Shown: positions 17,378-26,352 of the stretch, one piece after another
Position numbering within the stretch: position 1 is the first letter of the stretch
Layout: every line of letters begins with the position of its first letter
DNA from: Gordonia lacunae
GTDB taxonomy: Bacteria; Actinomycetota; Actinomycetes; Mycobacteriales; Mycobacteriaceae
Assembly: GCF_002149015.1 (NCBI RefSeq)
Contig: NZ_NGFO01000005.1
Location: 124,001-188,000 of the forward strand
DNA: 64,000 nt
Direction of reading: 5' to 3'
Made by a program: the position numbers and the translations under genes
The notes under the pieces: model-generated
Database searches by the model: none
What the model saw: only the letters and a program-made list of their open reading frames with translations
What the model was told of the DNA's origin: nothing

Positions 17378-19065
17378 CGTGCCCCCTCGCCCGGTGTCGA
17401 CGACCCGCCGGGGATGCGCTCCGGGAACAGCCCCGGCGGGGCGCCGTTGCCGTCCCAGTTCAGCAGGTTCGTCCGGCCGGCCATCGTGTGCTCACCGGCC
17501 GCGGTGTCGGTGTTCTGGCGCTGCCGCAGGGCGTGGAAGGTCTCCACCGACACCGGCGCCGGCCGTCCGCTGGCCTCGCCGAAGGGGGACGAGTCGAACA
17601 TGCCCGGCCCCTCGTCGTAGTCGAGTGAGCAACCCATCTCGTCGAGCTTCTCGGCCTGCTCGAGGTGGGCCGTCGGGATCACGTACCGCTCCTCGTATTT
17701 CGCGATGGCCATCAAGCGGTACATCTCGTAGATCTGTTCTTCCGTCATCCCCACCGCGGCCGGGATGGCGGCGTCGGGCTCGCGGCCCAGGGTCACGTCG
17801 CGCATGTACGAGCGCATGGCGGCCAGGCGGCGCAACACCGTGTCGATGACGACCGTGTCACCGGCGGTGAACAACTCGGCCAGGTACTCCACCGGAATCC
17901 GAAGGGCCTCGATCGCGCCGAACAGTGTTCCCGCGCCCTCGGCGTCGTGCCCCTGCTCGGTGAGCAGATCGACGATCGGTGACAGCGGGGGGACGTACCA
18001 GACCATCGGCATGGTCCGGTATTCCGGATGCAAGGGGAGCGCGACGCGATACTTCTTGGCCAGGGCGTAGACCGGCGATCGGCGCGCGGCCTCGAGCCAG
18101 TCGTCCGGGATGCCGTCGCGACGGGCGGCGGCGGCCACGTCCGGATCGTCGGGGTCGAGCATCAGATCGAGTTGCGCCTCATACAGATCGCGGTCATCGG
18201 GGACCGAGGCGGCCGCGGTCACGGCGTCGGCGTCGTAGAGGAAGATGCCCAGATAGCGGAGCCGTCCGACGCAGGTCTCCGAGCAGACGGTCGGTTGACC
18301 CACCTCGATGCGCGGATAGCACAGCGTGCACTTCTCGGCCTTGCCGGACTTGTGGTTGAAGTAGATCTTCTTGTACGGACAACCGGTGATGCACTGCCGC
18401 CAGCCGCGACAACGATCCTGGTCGACGAGCACGATGCCGTCCTCGCTGCGCTTGTAGATCGCGCCGGAGGGGCACGACGCCATGCACGACGGATTGAGGC
18501 AGTGTTCGCAGATCCGCGGGAGATAGAACATGAAGGTCTGCTCGAAGCCGAACTTGACCGCGTCCTCGGACTCGCGCCGGAGCTTCTCGACGATGGGATC
18601 GTGGTTCGCCAGTTCCGGTGCGCCGCCGAGATTGTCGTCCCAGTTGGCCGACCAGGTGACCTTGGTGTCCTTCCCGGTGAGCAGGGACTTGGGACGGGCG
18701 ACCGGGAAGTCGTCGCCGAGCGGGGCGTCGATGAGCGTCTGGTAGTCGTAGGTCCAGGGTTCGTAATAGTCCTCGATGGTCGGCTGGACCGGACTCGCGA
18801 ACAGGGTCAACAGCTTCCGCACGCGACCGCCTGCGCGTAACCGCAGCCTGCCGTTGCGGTTGAGGACCCAGCCACCCTGCCAGGTCTCCTGGTCCTCGTG
18901 ACGTCGTGGATATCCCTGTCCGGGACGGGTTTCCACGTTGTTGAACCACACGTACTCGGTCCCGGACCGATTGGTCCAGGCCTGCTTGCAGGTCACCGAA
19001 CAGGTGTGGCACCCGATGCATTTGTCGAGATTCATCACCATCCCGACCTGGGCCATGACCCGCAT
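17374..19065 (-). CDS. narH: respiratory nitrate reductase beta subunit (Fe-S)
   Basis: This 563-residue iron-sulfur subunit carries electrons from NarI to NarG. Four cysteine groups are visible: CIGCHTCSVTC near the N-terminus, CEHCLNPSCMASCP, CRGWRQCITGCP, and CTLC with CSETC. In the third group a Trp replaces one Cys, the known feature giving a [3Fe-4S] cluster in NarH. The frame is open upstream inside narG, but the ATG at 19065 (MRVMAQVGMVMNLDKCIGC) is the family start and shares its A with the narG TGA. The last 60 residues (Pro/Gly-rich, after DEGPGMFD) are variable in this family. Confidence 0.95.
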   Translation of the reverse strand: MRVMAQVGMVMNLDKCIGCHTCSVTCKQAWTNRSGTEYVWFNNVETRPGQGYPRRHEDQETWQGGWVLNRNGRLRLRAGGRVRKLLTLFASPVQPTIEDYYEPWTYDYQTLIDAPLGDDFPVARPKSLLTGKDTKVTWSANWDDNLGGAPELANHDPIVEKLRRESEDAVKFGFEQTFMFYLPRICEHCLNPSCMASCPSGAIYKRSEDGIVLVDQDRCRGWRQCITGCPYKKIYFNHKSGKAEKCTLCYPRIEVGQPTVCSETCVGRLRYLGIFLYDADAVTAAASVPDDRDLYEAQLDLMLDPDDPDVAAAARRDGIPDDWLEAARRSPVYALAKKYRVALPLHPEYRTMPMVWYVPPLSPIVDLLTEQGHDAEGAGTLFGAIEALRIPVEYLAELFTAGDTVVIDTVLRRLAAMRSYMRDVTLGREPDAAIPAAVGMTEEQIYEMYRLMAIAKYEERYVIPTAHLEQAEKLDEMGCSLDYDEGPGMFDSSPFGEASGRPAPVSVETFHALRQRQNTDTAAGEHTMAGRTNLLNWDGNGAPPGLFPERIPGGSSTPGEGAR

Positions 19066-22000
19066 CAGTACGTCACCTCCTGGCTGCGTTTGCGGATGGT
19101 CGACACCATGTCGCGCTGGTTGCCGGTCGGTCCGAGATAGTTGAAGGCGTAGGACAACTGGGCGTAACCGCCGATGAGGTGCGTCGGTTTCACCAGCAGC
19201 CGCGTGGGCGAGTTGTGGATGCCGCCGCGGCGGCCCGTCGCCTCCGATTTCGGTACGTCGATCGTGCGTTCCTGGGCGTGGTGGACGTAGCAGACCCCGG
19301 CCGGCATGCGGTGACTGACGATCGCGCGGCAGACGAAGACGCCGTTGGCGTTGACGCATTCGATCCAGTCGTTGTCGGCGACGTCGATCGAGGCGGCGTC
19401 CTGGGGACTCAGCCAGGCGATCGGCCCGCCGCGGGACAGCGACAACATGAACAGGTTGTCCTGGTACTCGGAATGGATCGACCACTTGGAATGCGGCGTC
19501 ATGTACCGCACCGTGATCTCCCGCGACCCGTCGGCGCCGAGCTTCGGTTCGCCGAACAGGCGGTGCATGTCCAGTGGCGGCCGGTAGATCGGGAACGACT
19601 CGCCCATGTCGATCATCCAGTCGTGGTCGAGGTAGAAGTGCATCCGTCCGGTGAGGGTGTGAAACGGCTTGAGCCGCTCGATGTTCACGGTGAACGGCGC
19701 ATACCGGCGGCCCCCGGTCTCCGATCCGGACCACTCCGGCGAGGTGATGACCGGAACGGGTGCCTTCTGGGTGTCGGCGAAGCGGATTCGCTTCTCCTCC
19801 GACCCGCGGGCGAGGTCGTCGAGGCGGAAACCGACGCGTTGCTGGAGTTGTTCGAAGCCGGCGACTGCGAGTTCGCCGTTCGTGGTCCCCGACAACGTCA
19901 GGATCGCCTCGGCGAGTTTCTCGTCGGTGTCGATGGCCGGTCGTCCGTCGCCGGCGCCGCCGAGCATGACGCCGTTGGATTCGGCGAGTTTGCGCGTCTG
20001 CTCCGCCAGCGGGTAGGTCACGTTCTTGACGGTGAAACCGAGTGTGTCCGCGAGCGGACCGATGGACGCCAGCTTGTCCGCGATCGCGGTGTAATCCCGT
20101 TCCACCACACTGAAGTCGGGCATGTTCCGGCCTGGCTGTCCGGGAACGTGTCCGGCTCGCCAGTCCATGACCCGGCCGTGCGGTTGCGCAACCTCGCCGG
20201 GGGTGTCGTGCTGCAGCGGCACGCTCACGAGGTCATGACGTGTCCCGAGGTGTGTCCGAGCCAGGTCGGACAGCTTGCGTGCGAGCCGGTGGAACAGGTC
20301 GAAGTCGGACTTGGCCTCCCACGGCGGGTCGATCGCCGGGGTGAACGCGTGGACGAACGGATGCATGTCCGTCGAGGACAGGTCGTGCTTCTCGTACCAG
20401 GTCGCGGCCGGCAGGACGATGTCGGACAGCAGCGTGGTCGACGTCATCCGGAAGTCCGCGGACAGCAACAGGTCCAGCTTGCCTTCGGGGACCTCGTCAT
20501 GCCACCGGATCTCGGTGGGCCGCGGGGTGTCGGGATTCTCGGTGCCCAGCACGTTGTGGTGGGTGCCGAGCAGGGTCCGGAGGAAGTACTCGTTGCCCTT
20601 CGCCGACGAGCCGAGCAGGTTGGACCGCCACAGGACGAGGGTGCGCGGCCAGTTCTCCGGTGCGTCAATGTCGGCGATGGCGGGTGTCAGTTCGCCGTTC
20701 TGCAGACGTTCGGCGACGAAGGCGGCGGCGTCGGTCGCCTCGCCGCGGTCCACGGCCGCGGTCGCCTCGTCGGCGACGTCGAGCGGATTGGTCGAGAACT
20801 GGGGATAGAAGGGCATCCAGCCGAGCCGCGCGGATTGGGCGATGGCGTCGGCGGTGTGCTCGTGGTCCATCGTGCCGCGCGACAGCGGAGAGGCGAGTGA
20901 GGACGTCGAGTATCCGTCGTTGCGCCATTGCCCGGTGTGCATGTACCAGTACGAGGTCCCTGTCATGGTCCGCGGCGGGCGCGTCCAGTCGAGCGCGTTG
21001 GCCAGCGAGATCCAGCCCGTGATCGGACGGCACTTCTCCTGTCCGACGTAGTGTGCCCAGCCGCCGCCGTTGCGGCCCATGCATCCGGTGAGGATGAGCA
21101 GGGACAGAATCGCCCGATACGTCGCGTCGCCGTGGAACCACTGGCAGATCCCGGCCCCCATGATGATCATCGAGCGGCCCCCGGATTCTTCGGCGTTGGC
21201 GGCGAATTCGCGGGCGACGCGGATCGCGGCCGCAGCCGGTACCCCGGTGATCTCGGCCTGCCACGCCGGTGTGTACGGCGTCGACGCGTCGTCGTAGCCA
21301 CTCGGCCACTCGCCCGGCAACCCGTCCCGGGCGACGCCGTACTGCGCGAGCATCAGGTCGAAGACCGTCGTGACGAGCCGCCCGCCGATGCGCCGCGCGG
21401 GGACACCACGGTGGACCACCGCGCCGCTGCCGTCCGGGGCGTCGAAGACGGGGAAGGCGACCGTGACGAACTCGGCCGCATCGCCCATGAGTGTCAGCGC
21501 GGGTTGCGCGCCGTCGAGATCGAGATTCCATCGGCCCGCGCCGGAGTCGGCGTACCGGAACCCCATCGAACCGTTCGGCACCACCGGCTCATCGCGCGCC
21601 TCGTCCCAGAACACCGTCTTCCAGACATCCTCGGAGGCAGCGGGTTCCGCGCCGGGCAACTCGTCGGCGGTGGCGAACTTCCCGGGGACGAACTTCCCGG
21701 GGGCGAATCTCCCGGTGGCGTCGGTGCCGGTCGAGTCGCCGTCCGGTCCCCCAGGTTCCTCGTCCAGATGGATCAAGAACGGGAGGTCGGTGTAGCGGCG
21801 CACGTAGTCGTCGAAGAACCCGGTCGAGCGCTGCACGAAGAACTCGCTGAGGATGACGTGGCCCATCGCCATCGCGAGGGCGCCGTCGGTGCCGGCCTGC
21901 GCGGGCAGCCATTCGTCGGCGAACTTGGTGTTGTCGGCATAGTCCGGGCTGACCGAGACCACCTTGGTGCCGCGATAGCGCACCTCGGCCATCCAGTGCG

Positions 22001-22835
22001 CGTCCGGGGTCCGGGTCACCGGGACGTTGGAACCCCACATCATCAGGTAGGTCGCATCCCACCAGTCCCCGGACTCGGGGACGTCGGTCTGGTCGCCGAA
22101 CACCTGCGGACTGGCCACCGGGAGATCGGCGTACCAGTCGTAGAACGACGTCATCACGCCGCCGATCAGCTGGATGAACCTGGTGCCGACACAGTGGCTG
22201 ACCATCGACATCGCCGGGATCGGCGAGAATCCCGCGCATCGGTCGGGGCCATGGGTCTTGATCGTGTGGACGTGCGCGGCCGCGGCCATCTCGATGGCCT
22301 CGTCCCAGGAGACGCGGACGAGTCCGCCCTTGCCTCGTGCTCGCTGGTACGAGCGCCGGCGCAAGGGGTCTCCGACGACGTCGGCCCAGGCCAGGACGGG
22401 ATCGCCGAGCCGGCCCTTGGCCTCGCGGAACATCTCCACCAGGACGCCGCGCGCATAGGGGTGCCGGACCCGGGTGGGGGAGTAGGTGTACCACGAGAAG
22501 GCCGCGCCACGCGGGCATCCGCGGGGTTCGTACTCAGGCCGGTCCGGACCCACCGAGGGGTAGTCGGTCTCCTGGGTCTCCCAGGTGATGATCCCGTCCT
22601 TGACATAGACCTTCCACGAGCAGGAACCCGTGCAGTTCACCCCGTGCGTGGAGCGCACGATCTTGTCGTGACTCCACCGATCGCGGTAGAACACGTCACC
22701 CGCACGACCGCCGTCCCGGAAAACGACGCGACGGTCGTCGGTCTCGTCCCAACGGGTGAAGAATCTGCCGATGTCCAACAGTGCGGTGGCTGCAGAACCC
22801 TGTACATCTTCTGACCGGGCCATGTGCGACACCAT
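19065..22835 (-). CDS. narG: respiratory nitrate reductase alpha subunit (molybdenum catalytic)
   Basis: This 1256-residue catalytic subunit reduces nitrate to nitrite on the cytoplasmic face. The N-terminal [4Fe-4S] ligands of Nar-type enzymes are exact: His64, Cys68, Cys72 and, 34 residues on, Cys107. The segment SFYDWYADLP holds the Asp that ligates molybdenum. The length matches the family. No twin-arginine signal is present, as expected for cytoplasmic Nar. An acidic Gly/Pro-rich insertion near residues 355-390 contains three five-residue repeats. The ATG at 22835 lacks a good ribosome site, and another ATG lies four codons downstream. It heads the narGHJIK operon. Confidence 0.96.
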   Translation of the reverse strand: MVSHMARSEDVQGSAATALLDIGRFFTRWDETDDRRVVFRDGGRAGDVFYRDRWSHDKIVRSTHGVNCTGSCSWKVYVKDGIITWETQETDYPSVGPDRPEYEPRGCPRGAAFSWYTYSPTRVRHPYARGVLVEMFREAKGRLGDPVLAWADVVGDPLRRRSYQRARGKGGLVRVSWDEAIEMAAAAHVHTIKTHGPDRCAGFSPIPAMSMVSHCVGTRFIQLIGGVMTSFYDWYADLPVASPQVFGDQTDVPESGDWWDATYLMMWGSNVPVTRTPDAHWMAEVRYRGTKVVSVSPDYADNTKFADEWLPAQAGTDGALAMAMGHVILSEFFVQRSTGFFDDYVRRYTDLPFLIHLDEEPGGPDGDSTGTDATGRFAPGKFVPGKFATADELPGAEPAASEDVWKTVFWDEARDEPVVPNGSMGFRYADSGAGRWNLDLDGAQPALTLMGDAAEFVTVAFPVFDAPDGSGAVVHRGVPARRIGGRLVTTVFDLMLAQYGVARDGLPGEWPSGYDDASTPYTPAWQAEITGVPAAAAIRVAREFAANAEESGGRSMIIMGAGICQWFHGDATYRAILSLLILTGCMGRNGGGWAHYVGQEKCRPITGWISLANALDWTRPPRTMTGTSYWYMHTGQWRNDGYSTSSLASPLSRGTMDHEHTADAIAQSARLGWMPFYPQFSTNPLDVADEATAAVDRGEATDAAAFVAERLQNGELTPAIADIDAPENWPRTLVLWRSNLLGSSAKGNEYFLRTLLGTHHNVLGTENPDTPRPTEIRWHDEVPEGKLDLLLSADFRMTSTTLLSDIVLPAATWYEKHDLSSTDMHPFVHAFTPAIDPPWEAKSDFDLFHRLARKLSDLARTHLGTRHDLVSVPLQHDTPGEVAQPHGRVMDWRAGHVPGQPGRNMPDFSVVERDYTAIADKLASIGPLADTLGFTVKNVTYPLAEQTRKLAESNGVMLGGAGDGRPAIDTDEKLAEAILTLSGTTNGELAVAGFEQLQQRVGFRLDDLARGSEEKRIRFADTQKAPVPVITSPEWSGSETGGRRYAPFTVNIERLKPFHTLTGRMHFYLDHDWMIDMGESFPIYRPPLDMHRLFGEPKLGADGSREITVRYMTPHSKWSIHSEYQDNLFMLSLSRGGPIAWLSPQDAASIDVADNDWIECVNANGVFVCRAIVSHRMPAGVCYVHHAQERTIDVPKSEATGRRGGIHNSPTRLLVKPTHLIGGYAQLSYAFNYLGPTGNQRDMVSTIRKRSQEVTY
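21675..21719 (-). repeat. three tandem 15-bp repeats inside narG
   Basis: Three adjacent 15-base units (21675-21689, 21690-21704, 21705-21719) differ at one to four positions. They encode the pentapeptides GRFAP, GKFVP and GKFAT in a surface-loop-like, low-complexity part of NarG. The frame is kept, so expansion or contraction would only change loop length. Confidence 0.8.
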
Positions 22836-22890
22836 ACGGAGGGTCGGCCATTCTTTCGTCCCGAATCGCGAACTCGATCAGATAGGAAAA

Positions 22891-22909
22891 GTGTTTATCC
22901 GGAATACAC
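22891..22909. promoter_or_regulatory. possible regulator site upstream of narG
   Basis: The 112 bases between the cupin stop and narG hold an AT-richer patch with GTGT and ACAC arms separated by 11 bases (22891-22909), the only dyad-like element in the gap. It resembles sites for CRP/FNR-family or redox regulators only loosely and fits no consensus well. Confidence 0.25.
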
Positions 22910-22947
22910 CCGCCGATCATTCGACAATGGGATTCAGGCCGCTCGGA

Positions 22948-23301
22948 TCAGCGGGTCGCCACGGTCAGCAGGATGGCCGAGTCCTCTTGTGCCGTCAGGC
23001 CATGTCGTGTCGACGGTATCGTCACGAGATCGCCTTCGGCGCCCTCCCAGCGGATGTCGGGGCCGCCACTTGCCGAGGTCAGGACGACGCTACCGCGCAG
23101 GACCTGCAGCGTGGCCTCGGTGGGACTGTCGTGATCGGACAGTGCCGCACCCGCGACCAGGGCGATCACCGTCTGCCTCAGGTGGCGAGAAGAGTTGCCG
23201 TGCAACGTATGCGAGGCCCGTCGGCTCGACGCCTCGCGCGCCGAGGAGAGGAGCTGGTCGACGAGGTCGGGCAGGTGAGTCGAATTCACGTGTACCACCA
23301 T
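22948..23301 (-). CDS. small cupin-fold protein
   Basis: This 117-residue protein has a helical N-terminal part (about residues 8-45) and a cupin-like beta-barrel (about 45-117): VIALVAGAALSDHDSPTEATLQVLRGSVVL, then GDLVTIPSTRHGLTAQEDSAILLTV. The His residues of a metal-binding cupin are partly present (HDS and RHG). Similar small cupins stand beside denitrification or nitrate genes in many actinobacteria and may sense or protect against reactive nitrogen; that role is inferred from position. It lies 112 bases upstream of narG on the same strand and could be co-transcribed. Confidence 0.7.
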   Translation of the reverse strand: MVVHVNSTHLPDLVDQLLSSAREASSRRASHTLHGNSSRHLRQTVIALVAGAALSDHDSPTEATLQVLRGSVVLTSASGGPDIRWEGAEGDLVTIPSTRHGLTAQEDSAILLTVATR

Positions 23302-23512
23302 GGCATCGCGACAGGACGTCGATGCGGTGTTCGGAGGATTCGAGTCCGGTTCGTTGTCCGCTCTCCGACCCGGTTGCGGGCGATCCGAGGAAATAGATCA
23401 CACAATCATTGCGGAAATCGGCTCACAAAGTCGCCGTCGTCGTTTCCGAAATACCGAATGAGACGTTCTCCCGAATGCGTTTCGCTTGTCCTCGACAAGT
23501 GCGCAAGCGATG
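23302..23512. other. AT-richer intergenic region with a short hairpin
   Basis: No gene is seen in these 211 bases upstream of the cupin gene. One hairpin is present, with CTTGTC at 23485-23490 and GACAAG at 23494-23499 around a three-base loop. It lies just after the stop of the broken sugar dehydrogenase. It is not followed by a T-run on either strand. Confidence 0.4.
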
Positions 23513-24050
23513 TCAACCGGTCAGCATGCGGAAGAGGCGGTCGGAGTCGCCTTCGGCCTCCGGCCATCCGTAGTTGCCGCCCGGGCGGATCAGATCGAGT
23601 TCGTCGCGGCCGACCCGGAGGATCTTGCCGTTCAGCGAGTCGACGTCCTCGGCGACCTCGGGCACGGCGGCGTCCCCGACCGCGACGAACAGGCTCCCGT
23701 CCGGACCGAAGGCCAGGGCACCGCCGTGATGGTTGTACGCCGCGTCGAGTCCGGTGATCAGGGATCGTGGACGGGCGAGCCGGCTGCCGTCGAAGTCCAG
23801 GCGTACCAACCGGTTGTCGGTGGCGGTCGTGTAGTAGACGAACACCGCGGTCTCATCGCCCGGCGCCATGGCGATGCCCTGCAACCCGCCCTCACCCCGT
23901 GGGGCGGCGTCACCGAACTCGCCGGCGTGGGTACGGATGACCCCGATCCGCCGCCGGGAGCGGCCGCGGACTCCTCGTCGCGGGAGCAGCCGGCCAGTAG
24001 CGTGGTGCCGGTGACCCCGAGGAGTCCTGATCTGAGCCGCCGACCGGCGC
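23513..24050 (-). pseudogene. remnant of a PQQ-dependent sugar dehydrogenase lipoprotein gene
   Basis: Two parts of one gene survive in different frames. Near 24050-23960 a lipoprotein leader reads SGLLGVTGTTLLAGCSRDEE, with the LAGC lipobox, but no start codon precedes it and a TAG lies at 24063-24061. From about 23945 to 23513, in another frame, the aldose (sorbosone) dehydrogenase beta-propeller core follows: GEGGLQGIAMAPGDE, then FVYYTTATDNRLVRLDFDG, HHGGALAFGPDGSLFVAVGDA, LNGKILRV and GGNYGWPEAEG, ending at a TGA. Intact enzymes run to about 350-400 residues; part of the N-terminal domain and nearly all of the C-terminal half are gone. An annotation of an intact 123-residue protein from the TTG at 23884 would miss this. 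Confidence 0.75.
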
Positions 24051-24054
24051 CGAT

Positions 24055-24083
24055 TTGGGTCTACGCTGCGGATTCTCTACACT
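24055..24083 (+). promoter_or_regulatory. promoter of the rpsH (spc) operon
   Basis: A TTGGGT -35 box (24055-24060), a 17-base spacer and a TACACT -10 box (24078-24083) form a near-consensus housekeeping actinobacterial promoter. Transcription would start near 24090, giving a leader of about 190 bases. The -35 box lies inside the decayed 5' end of the divergent sugar dehydrogenase remnant. Confidence 0.7.
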
Positions 24084-24089
24084 AGACCG

Positions 24090-24279
24090 GTTGCCTGTGC
24101 ACCTCAGGTGTCCGGGACACAACTGAATAGTCTCCGGTGCCGGCGAAAAGCCAAGGGCATCGGCGGCGAGAACCTCAGAGACAACTATCCACTTCGTGGA
24201 AGGCCCACCGCAGGTCACGGGATTTTCCCGGCGTCAGGCGCTGTATGGGAACCGCTACGAGAAAGGTTGACGGTCACCC
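24090..24279 (+). promoter_or_regulatory. long 5' leader of the rpsH operon, possibly structured
   Basis: About 190 untranslated bases separate the predicted start site from rpsH. The segment holds GC-rich self-complementary patches, such as GGTGCCGG with a later CATCGGC and CGGG-ATTTT-CCCG around 24219-24231. The stretch around 24150-24220 loosely recalls ribosomal-protein L10 leaders, but the match is too weak to assign. The ribosome site GAAAGG lies just before the ATG. Confidence 0.35.
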
Positions 24280-24678
24280 ATGACCATGACTGACCCGATC
24301 GCAGACTTCTTGACGCGTCTGCGTAACGCCAACTCGGCGTACCACGACGAGGTGACACTGCCCTCGTCGAAGATCAAGGTGAACATCGCCGAGATCCTCA
24401 AGCGCGAGGGCTACATCACCGACTACCGCACCGAAGACGCGGAGGTCGGGAAGAACCTCGTCGTCTCCCTGAAGTACGGCCCGAGTCGTGAGCGCTCCAT
24501 CGCCGGACTGCGCCGCGTCTCCAAGCCCGGACTCCGGGTCTATGCAAAGTCCACCAACCTGCCCAAGGTTCTGGGCGGCCTCGGCGTGGCCATCATCTCC
24601 ACGTCGTCGGGCCTGCTCACCGATCGCCAGGCAGCCAACCAGGGCGTGGGCGGCGAAGTCCTCGCCTACGTCTGGTAG
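24280..24678 (+). CDS. rpsH: 30S ribosomal protein S8
   Basis: This 132-residue protein is a central-domain 16S rRNA binder. Family segments are [14 protein letters not shown] at the N-terminus, [13 protein letters not shown] in the middle and [16 protein letters not shown] near the C-terminus. S8 often also represses the spc operon in other bacteria. An ATG two codons downstream (24286) is an alternative start. It is the first gene of this operon; the usual upstream rplN-rplX-rplE-rpsN are not in the window. Confidence 0.98.
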   Translation: MTMTDPIADFLTRLRNANSAYHDEVTLPSSKIKVNIAEILKREGYITDYRTEDAEVGKNLVVSLKYGPSRERSIAGLRRVSKPGLRVYAKSTNLPKVLGGLGVAIISTSSGLLTDRQAANQGVGGEVLAYVW

Positions 24679-24693
24679 GGGAGGTAACAACAC

Positions 24694-25230
24694 ATGTCGC
24701 GTATCGGAAAGAACCCCATCGAGATCCCCGCGGGCGTGGACGTCACCATCGACGGCCAGAACGTCACCGTGAAGGGCCCCAAGGGTGAGCTCTCGCTCAC
24801 CATCTCCGAGCCCATCGCGGTCGCCAAGGAGGACAACTCCATCGTCGTGACCCGCCCCAACGACGAGCGTCGCAGCCGCGCGCTGCACGGCCTGAGCCGT
24901 TCGCTCGTGAACAACCTCGTCGTGGGCGTCACGCAGGGCTACACCAAGAAGATGGAGATCTTCGGTGTCGGCTACCGCGTGCAGGCCAAGGGCAGCGACC
25001 TCGAGTTCGCGCTCGGTTACAGCCATCCCGTGCCGATCGAGGCCCCGGCGGGCATCACGTTCGCCGTGGAGTCCCCGACGAAGTTCTCGGTCTCGGGTAT
25101 CGACAAGCAGCAAGTCGGCGAGATCTCGGCGGTCATCCGCCGCCTGCGTCGTCCGGACCCCTACAAGGGCAAGGGCATTCGCTACGAGGGTGAGCAGATC
25201 CGTCGCAAGGTCGGAAAGACGGGTAAGTAA
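24694..25230 (+). CDS. rplF: 50S ribosomal protein L6
   Basis: This 178-residue protein starts [17 protein letters not shown], the standard L6 opening, and has the C-terminal [19 protein letters not shown] tail. It binds 23S rRNA near the sarcin-ricin and GTPase region. GGGGAGG precedes the ATG at good spacing, 15 bases after rpsH. Confidence 0.98.
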   Translation: MSRIGKNPIEIPAGVDVTIDGQNVTVKGPKGELSLTISEPIAVAKEDNSIVVTRPNDERRSRALHGLSRSLVNNLVVGVTQGYTKKMEIFGVGYRVQAKGSDLEFALGYSHPVPIEAPAGITFAVESPTKFSVSGIDKQQVGEISAVIRRLRRPDPYKGKGIRYEGEQIRRKVGKTGK

Positions 25231-25233
25231 GCC

Positions 25234-25638
25234 ATGAGTGAGACAGCTACCAAGACAGTTCGCAAGCCCGTCGGCAAGGACGTGTCGACGCGTCGTCGCA
25301 AGGCGACCACCAACCGACACTTCCGCCTCCGCAAGAAGGTCAGCGGAACCCCGGCTCGTCCGCGTCTCGCGGTCAAGCGCAGCTCGCGCCACATCCACGT
25401 CCAGCTCATCGACGACCTGGCCGGCAAGACGCTGGCCGCGGCCTCGTCGATCGAGGCCGACGTGCGTGCGGCCGGCGGCGACAAGTCGGCCCAGGCCCGC
25501 AAGGTCGGCGAGCTCATCGCCGCCCGCGCCAAGGCTGCCGGCGTCGACGCCGTCGTGTTCGACCGTGGCGGCAAGGACTACCACGGCCGGATCGCAGCGC
25601 TCGCCGATGCCGCCCGCGAGGGAGGCCTTGCCTTCTGA
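25234..25638 (+). CDS. rplR: 50S ribosomal protein L18
   Basis: This 134-residue protein binds 5S rRNA. The basic N-terminus ([31 protein letters not shown]) and the closing [26 protein letters not shown] are diagnostic. It follows rplF after three bases, so the two are probably translationally coupled. Confidence 0.98.
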   Translation: MSETATKTVRKPVGKDVSTRRRKATTNRHFRLRKKVSGTPARPRLAVKRSSRHIHVQLIDDLAGKTLAAASSIEADVRAAGGDKSAQARKVGELIAARAKAAGVDAVVFDRGGKDYHGRIAALADAAREGGLAF

Positions 25639-25699
25639 TGAGCACAAGCCTGATGACAATCTTCACCAGCATTACCCACATGACCGGAGGGAACCTCTG

Positions 25700-26350
25700 A
25701 TGCCCGGACGTCAGCGTGACGGCGGAAACGGACCCGCCGGTAACGACAACAACCAGAACAACGCAGGCGGCGGCAACGACCGTCGTGGCGGCGGTGGCCG
25801 TGGCGACCGTCGCGATCGCGGCGGCCGCGACCAGGACCGCAACCAGCTCGAGCGCGTGGTGACCATCAACCGCGTCTCGAAGGTGGTCAAGGGTGGACGT
25901 CGGTTCTCGTTCACCGCTCTCGTGGTCGTCGGTGACGGCCAGGGCATGGTCGGCGTCGGCTACGGCAAGGCCAAGGAAGTTCCGGCCGCGATCCAGAAGG
26001 GCGTCGAAGAGGCTCGCAAGAACTTCTTCCGCGTCCCGATGATCGGTGCCACCGTGACCCACCCGGTTCAGGGTGAGGCCGCTGCCGGTGTCGTCATGCT
26101 GCGCCCGGCCAGCCCCGGTACCGGTGTCATCGCCGGTGGCGCGGTGCGTGCCGTGCTCGAGTGCGCGGGCGTCCACGACGTCCTCGCCAAGAGCCTCGGC
26201 TCGGACAACGCCATCAACGTCGTGCACGCCACCGTCGCGGCTCTCAAGATGCTGCAGCGTCCCGAAGAGGTCGCAGCCCGCCGTGGTCTGCCGATCGAGG
26301 ACGTCGCTCCGGCCGGTATGCTCCGCGCTCGCGCAGGACAGGGGGTCTGA
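25700..26350 (+). CDS. rpsE: 30S ribosomal protein S5
   Basis: The core from about residue 50 is S5: [38 protein letters not shown], then the C-terminal [16 protein letters not shown]. The first 50 residues form a Gly/Asn/Arg/Asp-rich extension of the kind seen in mycolata, giving 216 residues. The frame is open upstream into rplR, but the ATG at 25700, after GGAGGGA, is the family start. A 61-base gap follows rplR. S5 takes part in decoding accuracy and mRNA unwinding. Confidence 0.97.
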   Translation: MPGRQRDGGNGPAGNDNNQNNAGGGNDRRGGGGRGDRRDRGGRDQDRNQLERVVTINRVSKVVKGGRRFSFTALVVVGDGQGMVGVGYGKAKEVPAAIQKGVEEARKNFFRVPMIGATVTHPVQGEAAAGVVMLRPASPGTGVIAGGAVRAVLECAGVHDVLAKSLGSDNAINVVHATVAALKMLQRPEEVAARRGLPIEDVAPAGMLRARAGQGV

Positions 26351-26352
26351 TC

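Noticed and set aside
19179..22814. Long plus-strand open frames (573 and 628 codons) opposite narG
   Set aside because: They are antisense to a certain gene in very high-GC DNA, show Arg/Gly/Val-rich composition without domains, and lack ribosome sites. They are mirror frames of narG codon bias.
24108..24279. Possible relic of rpsN or rplE in the rpsH leader
   Set aside because: Translating the leader in all frames gives no zinc-ribbon cysteines or S14/L5 signature; it is more likely an untranslated leader.
24274..25659. 461-codon minus-strand frame over rpsH-rplF-rplR
   Set aside because: It is antisense to three ribosomal protein genes with unmistakable family sequence.
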